Of a stretch of 64,000 bases of DNA, positions 18,980-27,301 are shown one piece after another; within the stretch, counting starts at the first letter, position 1; every line of letters starts with the position of its first letter. Where the stretch lies: NCBI GenBank assembly GCA_964526565.1, contig CAZGMC010000005.1, forward strand, positions 1-64,000. Reading direction: 5' to 3'. This DNA is from CAZGMC01 sp964526565 (GTDB lineage: Bacteria > Pseudomonadota > Alphaproteobacteria > DSM-16000 > Inquilinaceae). Position numbers and translations under genes: made by a program. The notes below the pieces were generated by a model. It was not told the origin of the DNA, did no database searches, and worked only from the letters and a program-made list of their open reading frames with translations.

Positions 18980-20563
18980 TCAAGCGTAGAGTGCCGTCGG
19001 CGCACCCCGTTCGCGCTTCAGCAACAGCTTGTTGAGCGCGTGCACGTAGGCCCGCACCGAGGCGACGACGGTGTCGGTGTGGGTGCCCTGGCCGATGACG
19101 GTCCGGCCGTCCTCCTCCAGCCACACGGTCACCTCGGCCTGGGCGTCGGTGCCGCGGGTCAGCGCCCGCACCTTGTAGTCGGACAGCCGCGGCTGGAAGC
19201 CGACCACCTCCTTGAGGATCTTCTTGACGGCCCCATAGGCCGCGTCGACGCCGCCATCACCGACCCCGGCCTCGCGGTAGCGCTGGCCGTCGATCTCGAG
19301 CTCGACCGTGGCGCTCTGGATGTCGGTGCCGAAGGTGCCCAGCGCCCGCACCAGCCGGACGCGGGTGAAGTCGCGGACCAGGGCGTCCTCGATCAGCGCC
19401 TCGATGTCCTCGTCGTAGACATCACGCTTGCGGTCGGCCAGGTCCTTGAAGCGCTGGAAGGCGTCCTCCAGGGCGGCATCGTCGATGGCGCCGACGCCCA
19501 GTTCGGTCAGCTTGGCACGGAACGCGTTGCGGCCGGAGTGCTTGCCCATGACCAGGGTGGATTTGACCAGCCCGACCGACTCGGGGGTCATGATCTCGTA
19601 GGTCTGCGCGTGCTTCAGCATGCCGTCCTGGTGGATGCCGGCCTCGTGGGCGAAGGCGTTGGCGCCGACCACCGCCTTGTTGCGCTGCACGTCGAAGCCG
19701 GTGATCGTCGACACCAGCCGCGACGCCTCGGTGATCCGCGTGGCCACGATGCCGGTGCGATAGGGCATGACGTCGTGGCGGGTGCGCAGCGCCATGACGA
19801 TCTCTTCCAGCGCGGCATTGCCGGCGCGCTCGCCCAGGCCGTTGATGGTGCATTCCACCTGGCGGACGCCGGCCGCGACCGCGGCCAGCGAGTTGGCCAC
19901 CGCCAGGCCCAGATCGTTGTGGCAGTGGGCCGACAGGATGATGCGGTCGGCGCCCGGCACCCGCTCGCGCAGCATGCGGAAGACCGCCGCGTATTCGTGT
20001 GGCACGGCATAGCCGACCGTGTCAGGGATGTTGACCGTGGTGGCGCCGGCCCTGATCGCCGCCTCGACGCAGCGGCACAGGAAGTCCGGCTCGGTGCGCG
20101 AGCCGTCCTCGGCGCTCCACTCCACGTCATCGGTATAGCGGCGGGCGTGGCTGACACTGTCGGTCACCGCCTCCAGCACCTGTTCCGGCTGCATCTGCAG
20201 CTTGTATTTCATGTGCAAGGGGCTGGTCGAGATGAAGGTGTGGATGCGCGGCCGCGCCGCCTCGCGCACCGCCTCGCCGGCGCGGTCGATGTCGCGGCGG
20301 GTGGCGCGGCACAGGCCGGCCACGGTGCTGGTCGTCACCTTGCGCGCCACCGCCTGCACGGCCTCGAAATCGCCGGTGGAGGCGATCGGGAAGCCGGCCT
20401 CGATGACGTCGACGCCCATCTCCTCCAGCAGGCCGGCAATGCGCAGCTTCTCGTCCAGGTTCATCGAGGCGCCGGGCGACTGCTCGCCGTCGCGCAGGGT
20501 GGTGTCGAAGATCACGACGCGGTCGGCGTCGCGGTCGGATGCAATGGGGGTACTGGTGCTCAT
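18980..20563 (-). CDS. leuA: 2-isopropylmalate synthase
   Basis: A 527-residue enzyme that condenses acetyl-CoA with 2-oxoisovalerate, the first step of leucine synthesis. The TIM-barrel catalytic part has FDTTLRDGEQSPGASM at the N-terminus (metal and substrate binding), GFPIAS and the HxH metal ligands in ILSAHCHNDLGLAVAN, with NGLGERAGNAALEEI. The C-terminal LeuA dimer domain for leucine feedback is complete (about 395-515). ATG 20563 lies just after AGG-rich sequence. Neighbouring mreB is in the same direction but the genes are unrelated in function. Confidence 0.96.
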   Translation of the reverse strand: MSTSTPIASDRDADRVVIFDTTLRDGEQSPGASMNLDEKLRIAGLLEEMGVDVIEAGFPIASTGDFEAVQAVARKVTTSTVAGLCRATRRDIDRAGEAVREAARPRIHTFISTSPLHMKYKLQMQPEQVLEAVTDSVSHARRYTDDVEWSAEDGSRTEPDFLCRCVEAAIRAGATTVNIPDTVGYAVPHEYAAVFRMLRERVPGADRIILSAHCHNDLGLAVANSLAAVAAGVRQVECTINGLGERAGNAALEEIVMALRTRHDVMPYRTGIVATRITEASRLVSTITGFDVQRNKAVVGANAFAHEAGIHQDGMLKHAQTYEIMTPESVGLVKSTLVMGKHSGRNAFRAKLTELGVGAIDDAALEDAFQRFKDLADRKRDVYDEDIEALIEDALVRDFTRVRLVRALGTFGTDIQSATVELEIDGQRYREAGVGDGGVDAAYGAVKKILKEVVGFQPRLSDYKVRALTRGTDAQAEVTVWLEEDGRTVIGQGTHTDTVVASVRAYVHALNKLLLKRERGAPTALYA

Positions 20564-20675
20564 GGCAGGGAGTCCTCGACCAGCGGTGGGGCGGCCAACG
20601 GGTGCATGGCCAGCCGTTCGGGTGCGCCGTGCGCCGAAGCCGGCTGTTCCCCTGAACGCCTGTCGCGACTACGAC

Positions 20676-20918
20676 TTAATGCGTCCAGGGGTCGCTAAGT
20701 CGAAGCAGTCCGCCGAGGAGAAGGAAGAAGAACAGGCTCAACGCCAGGGCGGCACGCACCAGCGCAACCGCCACCGACGCCGCGGCGTCGATGAGGAGGT
20801 CAGCAATACGGTCGCCGATTGACCGCAAGACTCCCACGACGGCTCTCCTGTCCTGTTGGTCCGGAGGCGCGGGCGGTGCCGAGGCGCCGTCGCCGCTATG
20901 CTTTCCGAATCCCTGCAC
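20676..20918 (-). CDS. Possible small membrane protein
   Basis: An 80-residue open frame upstream of leuA on the same strand. A short Pro-rich N-terminus is followed by an amphipathic stretch (VGVLRSIGDRIADLLIDAAA) and one strong hydrophobic helix (ALVRAALALSLFFFLLLGG). I know no family. The coherent helix with a TAA stop and its position favour a real gene, but nothing proves it. Confidence 0.35.
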   Translation of the reverse strand: MQGFGKHSGDGASAPPAPPDQQDRRAVVGVLRSIGDRIADLLIDAAASVAVALVRAALALSLFFFLLLGGLLRLSDPWTH

Positions 20919-20994
20919 GGTCTCTACCCTGGAACGGTTCCCAAGTGCAACCCCCTTTTTCTCCGGCCGTCGGCAACGGGCTGTCCAGGCTGCC

Positions 20995-21094
20995 NNNNNN
21001 NNNNNNNNNNNNNNNNNNNNNNNNNNNNNNNNNNNNNNNNNNNNNNNNNNNNNNNNNNNNNNNNNNNNNNNNNNNNNNNNNNNNNNNNNNNNNN
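20995..21094. other. Assembly gap 1 (100 N)
   Basis: Exactly 100 N, the usual placeholder for a scaffold join of unknown length. A 17-bp direct repeat begins at the right edge. Confidence 0.98.
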
Positions 21095-21128
21095 CACGCC
21101 GCCAAACTGATCACGCCGCCAAACTGAT
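21095..21128. repeat. 17-bp tandem repeat x2 at gap edge
   Basis: Two perfect copies of cacgccgccaaactgat (21095-21111 and 21112-21128) abut gap 1. More copies may be hidden in the gap. Confidence 0.9.
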
Positions 21129-21196
21129 GAGGCGTCAGGGCGAGGTCGGGAGCGACCTCTCGGCATGGCTTGCGCCGTGCCAACCCTGACGCCTCA
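21128..21196. other. Three-way-junction fold, possible structured RNA or mobile end
   Basis: A perfect 13-bp outer stem (21128-21140 with 21184-21196) encloses two hairpins in series: a 7-bp stem 21142-21148/21153-21159 with a GGAG loop, and an 8-bp stem 21162-21169/21174-21181 with a TTGC loop and one G-T pair. Only five bases at the junction are left unpaired. The strand of any transcript is not clear because the fold is nearly symmetrical. It could be a non-coding RNA, a REP-like unit or the end of a lost element. Confidence 0.5.
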
Positions 21197-21923
21197 CAGG
21201 AAGCCGAGCCCCGGCTTCCGACGCGGACAGCGGCGACGCCCGCCTCGCCGGCACGGCCCTGCCGGCGAGGAACTCCGGCCCCTGGGGCGTCTTGCCGCCC
21301 TGGACCGAGCTTTGCGACGCACGTCTGGCCGGTTCCGCCTGTAGGCGACACCGGCCGCGCACGCCCGCCGGACGGCGGACCCGCGGCCGCGGTGCGGGCA
21401 GCCGGGCCCCGTTCCGGTCGTCGCCCCCGCGCCATTCGAGCGCCGAAACGCTGCGGCGGGCGAGGGCACCTCGCGGAGACGCAACACCCGCCCGCAGGCC
21501 GGGCACGTCTCCATCGGCGGGATCCCGCCCCGGCCAACCATCGTGACCGGCGCGGTCCGGCGCCGCCGGAACGGGCGGATCCGGCGTGGCACACCGGCGA
21601 CCGGCGGACGATGCCGCGGCCCGCAGGCTTGCGACATTCGTTCCACCGTCCGTTTGCCGGCCCGGCGCTGGCTTGAGCGGGGCCGGCAGACGCTGCGGAC
21701 CGAATCCGGACAGCCACGCTGGCGAAGATCGACGCCGCGTCGTCCGGCCGGTCCGTCGGCCATCACGCTGACCGCGTAGACGAGCAGAGTGGCCCTTTTC
21801 CAGGTCCGCGGCAATAAGAGAAAATGACAGATTCTTGACTTCAGTCATGGCGGGGTTATGGGGTCATGGCGGGGGCATGGCCGGGTCATGGCGGCGGACC
21901 GGGTGCCGGCCGCCGTGGCGCCG
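21197..21923. other. 727-bp region without a supported gene
   Basis: Long open frames occur on several phases, all Arg/Pro/Ala-rich as expected by chance at this GC. One minus-strand frame holds CPACGRVLRLRE, a zinc-ribbon look, but no family follows. From about 21845 to 21895 a degenerate repeat of gtcatggcgggg occurs. Confidence 0.45.
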
Positions 21924-22754
21924 TCAGTCCCGGCGCCGGGCGGCGAAGCGCAGGCGGACATAGTCGGCCGTCCAGGCTCCGGTCTCATCGCACAGCACCG
22001 GGCGCAGCAGGTCCATGGCCTCGTCGCCGGCGGCGGCGCGTTCGCCTTCGGGCAGCCGGGCGAACGGACCGGCGGCGAAGGTCTCCAGCCAGCCGGCCAT
22101 GCCGGTGGGCAGGCGCATCGGCCGCGCCAGCGACTCGGTCCGCTCGACGGCGAACCCGTGCCGCACCAGCCGCGCCGAGAAGGCCTCGGCCGTGGGGAAG
22201 TGCCAGGGCAGCAGGGCGGCGCCATCGAACCCGCGCCGGGTCAGCACCGCGATCAGCGCCACGCGGATGGCGGCGACGTTGCCGAGGGCGCCGCACTCGC
22301 CGACGAACCGCCCGCCGGGCTTGAGGGCGCGGCGCACGCCGGCCAGCACGGCGTCGTGATCGCGCACCCAGTGCAGTGCGGCATTGGTGAACACCGCGTC
22401 GAACCCGCCGTCGAAGGCCAGGGCGGCGGCGTCGCCGAGGCGGGCGTCCAGGCCGCGCGCGGCGGCCCGCGCCACCATCTCCGGCGCCGCGTCGACGGCG
22501 ACCACCTCCGCCCCGGCGGCGACGAGGCGCTCGGTGAGGGCGCCGTCGCCGCAGCCCAGGTCGAGGATCCGCTCGCCCGGCTGTGGCGCCAGCAGCTCCA
22601 ACACCGGGCCGCCCAGCGTCTCCGGCACGTACGCGGCGTGGCGGGCGTACGCTGCCGGATCCCAGGCCTGGCCGGCAGGTCCATGCGGTGGGGCACCGCC
22701 GGCGGAGTCGGCGCATGCCCACATCGGTTCCATGGTGTTGCCGCACTGCGACAT
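21924..22754 (-). CDS. Class I SAM-dependent methyltransferase
   Basis: A 276-residue Rossmann methyltransferase. Motif I ILDLGCGDGALTERL sits at about 62-76, the acidic residue after beta-2 is in VVAVDAAPEMV, and motif IV is in FDAVFTNAALHWV, a pattern shared with trans-aconitate 2-methyltransferase and similar small-molecule enzymes. RALKPGGRFVGECG closes the fold. Substrate unknown. It is divergent from sdhC; the first 30 residues or so are not conserved-looking, so a later start is possible. Confidence 0.82.
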   Translation of the reverse strand: MSQCGNTMEPMWACADSAGGAPPHGPAGQAWDPAAYARHAAYVPETLGGPVLELLAPQPGERILDLGCGDGALTERLVAAGAEVVAVDAAPEMVARAAARGLDARLGDAAALAFDGGFDAVFTNAALHWVRDHDAVLAGVRRALKPGGRFVGECGALGNVAAIRVALIAVLTRRGFDGAALLPWHFPTAEAFSARLVRHGFAVERTESLARPMRLPTGMAGWLETFAAGPFARLPEGERAAAGDEAMDLLRPVLCDETGAWTADYVRLRFAARRRD

Positions 22755-22762
22755 CGCGTTCT

Positions 22763-22791
22763 TTGACTCCCTGTGATTGGCGGCCTAGAAG
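22763..22791 (+). promoter_or_regulatory. Candidate sdh promoter
   Basis: TTGACT (22763-22768), a 17-bp spacer, and TAGAAG (22786-22791) lie 103 nt before the sdhC start, in the divergent interval with the methyltransferase gene. Confidence 0.45.
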
Positions 22792-22893
22792 GATCGCTGC
22801 ACGTCAGCATCGGCGCCCGCGCCGGTGCTGCCAAAGCGGCCCGTCTGCCGCATCTGCCGCACACCGCCATTGCGAGCCATAGGACCATTGATC

Positions 22894-23283
22894 ATGGCCA
22901 CCGACAACCGGCCGCTGTCGCCGCATCTTCAGATCTACCGCCCCGAGATCACCAGCGTCCTGTCGATCCTGCACCGCCTGACCGGGGTCGCGCTGACCGT
23001 CGGCACGCTGCTGCTCGCCTCGTGGCTGATCGCCGCGGGCGCCGGCCCGGCGGCGTTCGCGACCGCCCAGGGCTGGATCGGCTCGTTCCTGGGGATCCTG
23101 CTGATGCTGGGCTGGACCTGGGCGCTGTTCTACCACCTCTGCAACGGCATCCGCCACCTGGCCTGGGATGCCGGCTGGGGGTTCGAACTGGAGACGGCGA
23201 CGATGACCGGTTGGGTCACCGTCGGCGCCTCGGCGGCGCTGACCGTGCTCGCCTGGATTCTCGGACTTGCCTTTTGGGGATGA
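22894..23283 (+). CDS. sdhC: Succinate dehydrogenase cytochrome b556 subunit
   Basis: A 129-residue membrane anchor of complex II with three hydrophobic segments. The signatures RPLSPHLQIYRPEITSVLSI, LHRLTGVAL and the heme-binding region FYHLCNGIRHLAWDAG are typical of SdhC in alphaproteobacteria. ATG 22894 gives the standard N-terminus (MATDNRPLSPH). First gene of the sdhCDA-vapD-sdhB operon, 4 nt before sdhD. Confidence 0.95.
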   Translation: MATDNRPLSPHLQIYRPEITSVLSILHRLTGVALTVGTLLLASWLIAAGAGPAAFATAQGWIGSFLGILLMLGWTWALFYHLCNGIRHLAWDAGWGFELETATMTGWVTVGASAALTVLAWILGLAFWG

Positions 23284-23287
23284 TCGC

Positions 23288-23668
23288 ATGAGCCTGCGCA
23301 CACCCGTCGCCCGCGCCCGCGGCCTCGGCTCGGCCCGCGAGGGCGCCCATCACTGGTGGCTGCAGCGCGTCAGCGCCGCCGCCCTGGTGCCGCTGACCCT
23401 TTGGTTCGTCATTGCCGTGATCGCGCACATGGGCGCGACCCATGCCGAAATGGTGGCGTGGCTCAGCCACCCGCTGTCGGCGGCGATGATGATCGCCTTC
23501 GTCACCGCGGGCTTCTACCATGCCGCGCTCGGCATGCAGGTGGTGTACGAGGACTACGTCCATCCGCGCTGGCTCGAGGTCGCGCTGATCGTCGGCACCA
23601 AGCTGGTCCTGGCCTTCCTGGCCATCGCCTGCGTCGTTTCGGTTCTCAAGATCGCTTTCGGAGGCTAG
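23288..23668 (+). CDS. sdhD: Succinate dehydrogenase membrane anchor subunit
   Basis: A 126-residue second anchor subunit with three hydrophobic segments; GSAREGAHHWWLQRVSA near residue 15 and FYHAALGMQVVYEDYVH near 80 carry the quinone/heme-side residues. ATG 23288 was chosen because it gives the family N-terminus; sdhA follows after 5 nt. Confidence 0.94.
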   Translation: MSLRTPVARARGLGSAREGAHHWWLQRVSAAALVPLTLWFVIAVIAHMGATHAEMVAWLSHPLSAAMMIAFVTAGFYHAALGMQVVYEDYVHPRWLEVALIVGTKLVLAFLAIACVVSVLKIAFGG

Positions 23669-23673
23669 CCGTC

Positions 23674-25485
23674 ATGGCGACCGCCGCGCTCAAGTCCTAT
23701 CAGGTCATCGACCACACGTACGACGTCGTCGTCGTCGGCGCCGGCGGTGCCGGCCTGCGCGCCACCTTCGGGATGGCCGAGCAGGGGCTGAAGACGGCCT
23801 GCATCACCAAGGTGTTCCCGACCCGCAGCCACACCGTGGCCGCCCAGGGCGGCGTCTCGGCCGCGCTTGGCAACATGGGCGAGGACGACTGGCGCTTCCA
23901 CATGTACGACACCGTCAAGGGGTCGGACTGGCTGGGCGACCAGGACGCCATCGAGTACATGTGCCGCGAGGCGATCCCGGCGATCATCGAGCTGGAGCAC
24001 TACGGCCTGCCGTTCAGCCGCACCGCCGAGGGCAAGATCTATCAGCGCGCCTTCGGCGGCATGTCGACCAATTTCGGCAAGGGGCAGGCCTACCGCACCT
24101 GCGCGGCCGCTGACCGCACCGGCCACGCCATGCTGCACACCCTTTACCAGCAGGCGCTGAAGCACGAGGCCGAGTTCTACGTCGAGTACTTCGCCCTCGA
24201 CCTGATCATGGAGGACGGCGTCTGCCGCGGCGTCATCGCCTGGAACCTGGACGACGGCACCATCCACCGCTTCCGGTCGCACCTGACCGTGCTGGCCACC
24301 GGCGGCTACGGCCGCGCCTACTTCTCCTGCACCTCGGCGCACACCTGCACCGGCGACGGCAACGCGCTGGTGGCGCGCGCCGGCCTGCCCATGCAGGACA
24401 TGGAGTTCGTGCAGTTCCACCCGACCGGCATCTACGGTGCCGGCTGCCTGATCACCGAAGGCGTGCGCGGCGAGGGCGGCTATCTGACCAACAGCGAGGG
24501 CGAGCGGTTCATGGAGCGCTACGCCCCGTCGGCCAAGGACCTCGCCTCGCGCGACGTGGTCAGCCGCTCGATGACCATCGAGATCCGCGAGGGGCGCGGC
24601 GTCGGCGCGGGCAGGGACCACATCCACCTGCACCTGGAGCACCTGGACGCCGACGTCATCCACTCGCGCCTGCCCGGCATCGCCGAGACGGCGCGCATCT
24701 TCGCCGGCGTCGACGTGACCCGCGAGCCGATCCCGGTGCTGCCGACCGTGCACTACAACATGGGCGGCGTGCCGACCAACCGGCACACCGAGGTGCTGAA
24801 CCCGACCGACGACGATCCCGGCGCCGTCGTCCCCGGCCTGATGGCCATCGGCGAGGCGGCCTGCGTGTCCGTGCACGGCGCCAACCGGCTCGGCTCCAAC
24901 TCGCTGCTCGACCTGGTCGTGTTCGGCCGCGCCGCCGCGCATCGGGCCGCCGCCCTGCTCAACGGCCATGCCGGCAACGGCTCCAGCCACAAGGCGCTGC
25001 CCGCCGACGCCGGCGAGGAGTCGATCGCGCGGCTCGACCGCATCCGTCACAACACCATGGAGGTTCGCACCGCCGACCTGCGGCTGGAGATGCAGCGGGT
25101 CATGCAGAACAACTGCGCGGTGTTCCGTACGGGCGAGGTGCTGGACGAGGGCGTGGCCGGGCTGCGCGAGGTCTGGGCCAGGCGCGGCGGCATGGGCGTC
25201 GAGGACAAGTCGCTGGTCTGGAACTCCGACCTGGTGGAGACGCTGGAGCTCGACAACCTGATGGTCCAGGCCGTGGCGACCATGCATGCGGCGGCCAACC
25301 GAACGGAGAGCCGCGGCGCCCATGCCCGCGAGGACTTCTCGGCGCGCGACGACGAGGAGTGGCTGAAGCACACGGTCATCTGGGTGAACGACAAGGGCGA
25401 GAGCACGATCAGGTACCGCCCCGTCGTGCTCCAGCCGATGACCAACGATGTCCAGGCCTTCCCGCCGGTGGCGCGGGTGTATTGA
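23674..25485 (+). CDS. sdhA: Succinate dehydrogenase flavoprotein subunit
   Basis: A 603-residue catalytic subunit that oxidises succinate to fumarate with covalent FAD. The Rossmann motif DVVVVGAGGAGLRATF is near residue 17, the FAD-linking His is in RSHTVAAQGGVSAALG, active-site blocks FVQFHPTGIYGAGCL and NMGGVPTNRHTEVL follow, and the C-terminal domain ends with QPMTNDVQAFPPVARVY. Length is normal. The next gene in the operon is not sdhB, as usual, but a VapD-type gene. Confidence 0.97.
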   Translation: MATAALKSYQVIDHTYDVVVVGAGGAGLRATFGMAEQGLKTACITKVFPTRSHTVAAQGGVSAALGNMGEDDWRFHMYDTVKGSDWLGDQDAIEYMCREAIPAIIELEHYGLPFSRTAEGKIYQRAFGGMSTNFGKGQAYRTCAAADRTGHAMLHTLYQQALKHEAEFYVEYFALDLIMEDGVCRGVIAWNLDDGTIHRFRSHLTVLATGGYGRAYFSCTSAHTCTGDGNALVARAGLPMQDMEFVQFHPTGIYGAGCLITEGVRGEGGYLTNSEGERFMERYAPSAKDLASRDVVSRSMTIEIREGRGVGAGRDHIHLHLEHLDADVIHSRLPGIAETARIFAGVDVTREPIPVLPTVHYNMGGVPTNRHTEVLNPTDDDPGAVVPGLMAIGEAACVSVHGANRLGSNSLLDLVVFGRAAAHRAAALLNGHAGNGSSHKALPADAGEESIARLDRIRHNTMEVRTADLRLEMQRVMQNNCAVFRTGEVLDEGVAGLREVWARRGGMGVEDKSLVWNSDLVETLELDNLMVQAVATMHAAANRTESRGAHAREDFSARDDEEWLKHTVIWVNDKGESTIRYRPVVLQPMTNDVQAFPPVARVY

Positions 25486-25534
25486 CGCCGAGGCGACAAT
25501 GGCATGGATCGGGCACAACAGGGGGCCGAGATCG

Positions 25535-25846
25535 GTGTATGCGATTGTATTCGACTTCGACACGACGATGCTTGAGCAGCTTTATCCAAACCCGAGCTGG
25601 CGGAATGCGTACAGTGAGGTTCGCACCTTTCTTGGCCAACGCGGTTTCGATTGGCGGCAAGGCAGCGTCTATTTTGGGAACGAAGCCGTTACGGCCGTAG
25701 ACTGCGTTCGGGCTGTCCAGAAGCTGACAATAAAGTACCCCTGGTTTGGGCCTTCGGTACGGGATATCCGCATGCTCCGTATTGAGGAGGACAATGATCT
25801 TATGCCGGCAATACAGGACATGCTAGAAGACAAGGACGAACGGTGA
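25535..25846 (+). CDS. vapD: VapD-family endoribonuclease-like protein
   Basis: A 103-residue protein that matches VapD along its length: YAIVFDFDTTMLEQLYPN with the N-terminal Asp of the Cas2-like ferredoxin fold, AYSEVRTFLGQRGFDWRQGS, VYFGNEAVTAV and SVRDIRMLRIEEDNDLMP. VapD of Helicobacter and Haemophilus is a small RNase, in some hosts a toxin. GTG 25535 gives the family start (M-Y-A-I); an ATG at 25499, 13 nt after sdhA, would add 12 residues. Its TGA overlaps the sdhB ATG by one base (TGATG), so sdhB translation may depend on it. The stretch is visibly poorer in GC than the sdh genes, suggesting acquisition. No VapX-type antitoxin gene is seen beside it. Confidence 0.88.
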   Translation: MYAIVFDFDTTMLEQLYPNPSWRNAYSEVRTFLGQRGFDWRQGSVYFGNEAVTAVDCVRAVQKLTIKYPWFGPSVRDIRMLRIEEDNDLMPAIQDMLEDKDER

Positions 25847-26625
25847 TGGCCCAGTTTACACTTCCGGCGAACTCGAAGATCGGCAAGGGGAAGACGGTTC
25901 CGGCGCCGTCCGGGGCGAAGCGGACCAAGGCCTTCCAGATCTATCGCTGGAACCCGGATGACGGCAGGACGCCGCGCCAGGACGAGTTCGTGATCGACCT
26001 CGACCGCTGCGGGCCGATGGTGCTCGACGCCCTCATCCACATCAAGAACGACCTGGATTCGACGGTCACGTTCCGGCGCTCGTGCCGCGAGGGCATCTGC
26101 GGCTCGTGCGCCATGAACATCGATGGCACCAACACGCTCGCCTGCCTGAAGCCGATCGACGACGTCAAGGGCGCGGTGAAGATCTATCCGTTGCCGCACA
26201 TGCCGGTGGTCAAGGACCTGGTGCCGGACCTGACCCTGGTGTACGCCCAGTACACGTCGATCAAGCCGTGGCTGCAGACCCAGAGCGCGCCGCCGCCGGA
26301 CCGCGAGCGGCTGCAGAGCCCCGAGGAGCGCAAGGACCTCGATGGCCTGTACGAGTGCATCCTGTGCTTCTGCTGCTCCACCTCGTGCCCAAGCTACTGG
26401 TGGAACGGCGACCGCTATCTGGGCCCGGCCATCCTGCTGCAGGCCTATCGCTGGATCGCCGACAGCCGCGACGAGATGACCGGCGAGCGGCTCGACGACT
26501 TGCAGGACCCGTTCCGACTGTACCGCTGCCACACCATCATGAACTGCACCAAGACCTGCCCCAAGGGCCTGAACCCGGCCAGGGCCATCGCCGAGATCAA
26601 GAAGCTGATCGTGGCGCGGACGTAA
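25846..26625 (+). CDS. sdhB: Succinate dehydrogenase iron-sulfur subunit
   Basis: A 259-residue subunit carrying the three Fe-S clusters between FAD and quinone. The [2Fe-2S] ligands are in CREGICGSC with the later TLAC, and the [4Fe-4S] and [3Fe-4S] ligands are in CILCFCCSTSCPSYWW and CHTIMNCTKTCPKGLNP. ATG 25846 shares its A with the vapD TGA; a GTG at 25843 directly before is in frame. A strong terminator follows after 28 nt. Confidence 0.97.
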   Translation: MAQFTLPANSKIGKGKTVPAPSGAKRTKAFQIYRWNPDDGRTPRQDEFVIDLDRCGPMVLDALIHIKNDLDSTVTFRRSCREGICGSCAMNIDGTNTLACLKPIDDVKGAVKIYPLPHMPVVKDLVPDLTLVYAQYTSIKPWLQTQSAPPPDRERLQSPEERKDLDGLYECILCFCCSTSCPSYWWNGDRYLGPAILLQAYRWIADSRDEMTGERLDDLQDPFRLYRCHTIMNCTKTCPKGLNPARAIAEIKKLIVART

Positions 26626-26653
26626 CCGCCCGCTGCGGACGGCAAGGCAGAAC

Positions 26654-26679
26654 GGGGCCGCCCGGTGCGGCCCCTTTTT
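26654..26679 (+). terminator. Rho-independent terminator of the sdh operon
   Basis: An 8-bp perfect stem ggggccgc/gcggcccc (26654-26661, 26667-26674) with a 5-nt loop is followed directly by TTTTT. Confidence 0.92.
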
Positions 26680-26781
26680 GTCGATGGAGTTTTACTGGTT
26701 TGTGGTGTGGTACGGTGCCCCTGGCTCTCATCCCTTGGGCAGTTGCCGTGGATTGATCACGAACATGTGTCATGGGCGGCC

Positions 26782-26811
26782 TTGCGCCGTGATCGGCCTG
26801 AGGCCTATATC
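26782..26811 (+). promoter_or_regulatory. Candidate promoter before the small ORF
   Basis: TTGCGC (26782-26787), an 18-bp spacer and TATATC (26806-26811). A perfect palindrome lies just downstream. A second TATAAA at 26853-26858 could be another -10 element. Confidence 0.35.
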
Positions 26812-26823
26812 TCTTGCAGCAAA

Positions 26824-26842
26824 ATATGCTGAAACAGCATAT
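26824..26842. promoter_or_regulatory. Perfect operator-like palindrome
   Basis: atatgctg-aaa-cagcatat is an 8-bp perfect inverted repeat with a 3-bp centre, at the expected start of transcription of the next small gene. The regulator is unknown. Confidence 0.5.
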
Positions 26843-26901
26843 ATCATTCCGGTATAAAAGGACGGCGGCAACGACCGGCCGATGCGAGACAGGAGGGACG
26901 C

Positions 26902-27156
26902 ATGCAAGGACAGCAGACAGTGGCCAGCGCGTGGGGCGCCGGCCTGCTCGTCACGGCCCTGATGGTCGGTATGCTCGGCCTGCTCGATCAGCCGCCGTCG
27001 GGCCAGGCTCTGGACGTCATGCTTCGTCAGGGGTCGGCACGGATCGCCGAGGCCCGGCCCGAGACCCAGGCCGAGTCCCCGCTCGATACCGTTGTTGCCA
27101 GTGTTTCGGCAGCTCGGCAAAGCGTGCCTGACAAGGCACCGCCCGCCTGCGGCTGA
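26902..27156 (+). CDS. Small exported or membrane-anchored protein
   Basis: An 84-residue protein with a clear AGGAGG ribosome binding site ending 6 nt before ATG 26902. An N-terminal hydrophobic helix (GAGLLVTALMVGMLGLLDQ) is followed by a polar Ala/Glu/Ser-rich part. No family recognised. The promoter-like and palindromic sequences upstream suggest a regulated single gene. Confidence 0.55.
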   Translation: MQGQQTVASAWGAGLLVTALMVGMLGLLDQPPSGQALDVMLRQGSARIAEARPETQAESPLDTVVASVSAARQSVPDKAPPACG

Positions 27157-27301
27157 CCCCGGACCCTGACCGGACCCTGGCACCCAAACCCTTACACCCG
27201 GACCCTGCCCGGACCTGCCACTCTCCTCACCCTCCCGTTCGTGCCCCTGCCGGGGTGCGAAGGCAAGGTCCGGGCGGGGCCCTTCGCGGCCAGCGCCGCT
27301 C

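Noticed and set aside
21128..21196. Integron attC site as an explanation of the folded element
   Set aside because: No GTTRRRY/RYYYAAC core sites at the ends and the outer stem is perfect, unlike attC.
21135..21848. Minus-strand frames with a CxxC motif (possible zinc ribbon or transposase remnant)
   Set aside because: No continuous domain; the CxxC is isolated and the rest is Arg/Pro-rich.
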